Assembly (NCBI GenBank): GCA_934643185.1
Contig: CAKUBN010000001.1
Location: 1-64,000, forward strand
DNA length: 64,000 nt
Reading direction: 5' to 3'
Source of the DNA: an uncultured Eubacteriales bacterium
Lineage (GTDB): Bacteria > Bacillota > Clostridia > Oscillospirales > Acutalibacteraceae
Shown: piece after piece, positions 62,325-64,000 of the stretch
Layout: every line of letters begins with the position of its first letter
Position numbering within the stretch: the stretch's first letter is position 1
Program-made: the position numbers and the translations under genes
Notes under the pieces: generated by a model
What the model saw: only the letters and a program-made list of their open reading frames with translations
Told to the model about the DNA's origin: nothing
The model's database searches: none

Positions 62325-63065
62325 ATGACCGATACAAAACAAACTGCGTGCGCTTTTGCGCGCCCCGCGCTGAACGCGAACACCTTAAAGCTCATCGCGG
62401 TCCTCGCCATGGTGCTGGACCACGCCGCCACCGTGTTTTTGCCGGATACCGCGCCCGCCGCACTGTTTTTCCACGCCGTGGGGCAGATCGCCGCGCCCAT
62501 CATGTGCTTTTTCATTGCAGAGGGCTACGCGCACACCTCAAACCTGAAAAAATACCTGCTGCGGCTTTTTATTGCGGCGGTCATCTCTCACGTGCCGTAT
62601 GCGCTATGCTTTAAATTCACCGTTTGGGAGTTCTGGTACGTGACGGGCGTTTTGTGGGGGCTCTTTTTGGGGCTGCTCGCCGTAACGCTGTGGAAAAAGC
62701 TGCGCGCGCCGATTTTGGTGCGGCTGATGCTCCTCGGGCTGTGCTGCCTGCTCGCCTATCCCGCAAACTGGAACTACATCGCCGTGCTGTGGATCTTCGG
62801 CTTTGCCGTCTTTCGGGAAAGCCCCAAGAAGCAGTGGGTGTTTTTCGGGCTCATCACGCTGCTGTATATCGCGCAGTATTTCGTTTACGGCTCCACGCTG
62901 CCCGTGTGGCTCAGGCCGTTCGTGCTGCTCTGCGTGCCGCTTCTGCTGTGCTACGACCACACGCTCGGCCGCCGCAATAAGTTTTTACAGTGGGGGTACT
63001 ACCTGTTTTACCCCGTTCACCTGCTCATGCTGGCCGCTTTAAGAGAAATTTTCACGCGGTTATAA
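62325..63065 (+). CDS. TraX-family membrane protein
   Basis: A 246-residue protein with seven to eight hydrophobic segments. LNANTLKLIAVLAMVLDHAA near the start, then FHAVGQIAAPIMCFFIAEGY and HTSNLKKYLLRLFIAAVISH are the conserved N-terminal segments of TraX proteins (named for F-pilin acetylation, but widespread in Firmicutes away from conjugation genes). YLFYPVHLLMLAAL near the end fits an acyltransferase-like fold. No conjugation gene is near. The acceptor is unknown. Confidence 0.85.
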   Translation: MTDTKQTACAFARPALNANTLKLIAVLAMVLDHAATVFLPDTAPAALFFHAVGQIAAPIMCFFIAEGYAHTSNLKKYLLRLFIAAVISHVPYALCFKFTVWEFWYVTGVLWGLFLGLLAVTLWKKLRAPILVRLMLLGLCCLLAYPANWNYIAVLWIFGFAVFRESPKKQWVFFGLITLLYIAQYFVYGSTLPVWLRPFVLLCVPLLLCYDHTLGRRNKFLQWGYYLFYPVHLLMLAALREIFTRL

Positions 63066-63089
63066 GGACTTTTAAAAAGGGGGATCTTT

Positions 63090-63899
63090 ATGCAAACGCG
63101 CAAAAATACAAATTTAATGCCTGAAAGCTTTCGGCGCACGCCCATGCCGCGCTATCAAAAACACCGCATGCGGCGGCGCATACGTTTTTTGTGCCTTTTG
63201 CCGGTGCTGCTCGTATTCGGCGTGCTTTGTGCCGCGCTGCTGCGCTTTACGCCCGCGCTCGCCTACGCCGATATTTTCCCCGCGCAGGCTTCCACCCGCC
63301 GTATTAAAGACGTGCCGTACATTTCGCAGCTGCCAACGCTCCCCACGGGCTGCGAAAGCGCCGGTGCCGCCATGCTGTTAAACTACTACGGCTACACCAT
63401 CATGGCGGAGGAATTCGCCGCCTCTTACCTTCCCACGGGCGACGCGCCGCACACGGACGAAAGCGGCGACCGCGTCGGCTGCGACCCGTGGGAAGCATTC
63501 CCCGGCGACCCCTTTTCGGAGACCGGCTGGGGCTGCTACTCCACCGTCATCGAGCGCGCCATAGATGATTTTCTCGCCGGCACCGGCTGTCGCGCCGAGC
63601 GCCTGAGCGGTGTGCCGCTTTACCGCCTACAAAACTACATCGACAACAACACCCCGGTGATGATCTGGGCGACCATCGACATGGAGACGCCGATCGAAAG
63701 CGACGTTTGGACCGTGCCGGAGACCGGCCGGGAGATCACGTGGGTCTACCCCATGCACGCGCTCGTCCTCACGGGCTACGACGAAAACGGCTACTATTTC
63801 AACGACCCTCTCGCCGGGCAGGACGTCTACTACGACAAAGACAGCGTAGAGACTGCCTACACCGCCCTTTTCGAGCAGGCCATTATCCTGACAACCTGA
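63090..63899 (+). CDS. C39-like cysteine peptidase, membrane-anchored or secreted
   Basis: A 269-residue protein. A basic start (RYQKHRMRRRIRF) and one hydrophobic helix (LLPVLLVFGVLCAALLRF) precede an outer papain-like domain. YISQLPTLPTGCESAGAAML supplies the oxyanion Gln and the catalytic Cys. YPMHALVLTGYDENGYYFND supplies His and the Asn/Asp. This is the Peptidase_C39_2 pattern common in gut Firmicutes. It is not fused to a transporter, so bacteriocin-leader processing is not implied. A perfect terminator follows. Confidence 0.88.
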   Translation: MQTRKNTNLMPESFRRTPMPRYQKHRMRRRIRFLCLLPVLLVFGVLCAALLRFTPALAYADIFPAQASTRRIKDVPYISQLPTLPTGCESAGAAMLLNYYGYTIMAEEFAASYLPTGDAPHTDESGDRVGCDPWEAFPGDPFSETGWGCYSTVIERAIDDFLAGTGCRAERLSGVPLYRLQNYIDNNTPVMIWATIDMETPIESDVWTVPETGREITWVYPMHALVLTGYDENGYYFNDPLAGQDVYYDKDSVETAYTALFEQAIILTT

Positions 63900-63930
63900 A
63901 CACCCCAAAACTTACTTCCTCCGCATACAA

Positions 63931-63975
63931 AAATCCCCGCACAGGCTTTTAATGAACAGCGCTGTGCGGGGATTT
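63931..63975 (+). terminator. Terminator after the C39-like gene
   Basis: AAATCCCCGCACAG (63931-63944) pairs perfectly with CTGTGCGGGGATTT (63962-63975). It can act in both directions. Confidence 0.82.
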
Positions 63976-64000
63976 GCGGTTTATAAGGTTAGATGGACTC

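Noticed and set aside
62325..63065. TraX-like gene as a sign of a conjugative element
   Set aside because: No relaxase, coupling protein, type IV secretion, integrase or attachment repeat lies nearby; TraX-like genes are common chromosomal genes in this group.
63090..63899. C39-like peptidase as part of a bacteriocin export system
   Set aside because: It is not fused to an ABC transporter, and no leader-peptide gene or transporter is adjacent.

Overview
The window looks like chromosomal DNA from an anaerobic, moderately GC-rich Gram-positive bacterium of the class Clostridia, most likely a gut Oscillospiraceae/Ruminococcaceae relative. This is inferred from an oxygen-independent class III ribonucleotide reductase, a T-box ahead of hisS-aspS, strong AGGAGG-type ribosome sites, sigma-A promoters with 17-bp spacers, LplABC-type sugar import, GTP-type PEP carboxykinase and an mreBCD-PBP2-minD-mgsA order typical of Clostridia. 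No rRNA, tRNA, transposase or phage gene was seen.

Layout. 1-1315: a type I-C-like CRISPR array with 17 intact repeats plus a degenerate last one and a truncated first one; no cas genes are in the window. 1574-4693: housekeeping genes (HAD phosphatase, base-excision glycosylase, acetyltransferase, oxidoreductase). 4916-11152 (minus): an F-type ATP synthase operon, atpB-E-F-A-G-D-C, with no separate delta gene; instead alpha carries an N-terminal extension resembling the delta C-terminal end. 11597-17980: amidohydrolase, MFS transporter, a DUF3783-like protein and two zinc-ribbon membrane proteins. 18171-34137: a large carbohydrate locus: an LplABC-type importer, TIM-barrel isomerases, Gfo/Idh/MocA oxidoreductases, VOC proteins, two SDR enzymes, glucuronate isomerase and fructuronate reductase, controlled by a LacI-type and an AraC-type regulator. 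A palindromic operator (AAACACGTGTTT class) recurs three times around the LacI gene. 34515-39715: PEP carboxykinase, then nrdD, a 53-residue gene carrying the apparent glycyl-radical tail of NrdD, and nrdG. 40076-50123 (minus): pentapeptide protein, aspS, hisS with T-box, mgsA, minD, PBP2, mreD, mreC, mreB. 50548-53813: dut, a U32 peptidase-family protein and zapA. 54258-58661: glycogen phosphorylase and a GH13 enzyme. 58814-63899: a response regulator/histidine kinase/accessory protein operon, a TraX-family protein and a C39-like peptidase.

Four intergenic regions (17200-17394, 34243-34349, 37200-37394, 50304-50518) hold copies of one structured repeat family. Hairpins keep position and length while both arms change together, and single-stranded linkers keep their sequence. 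This repeat family, the split NrdD and the delta-like/alpha fusion are the most unusual things seen.
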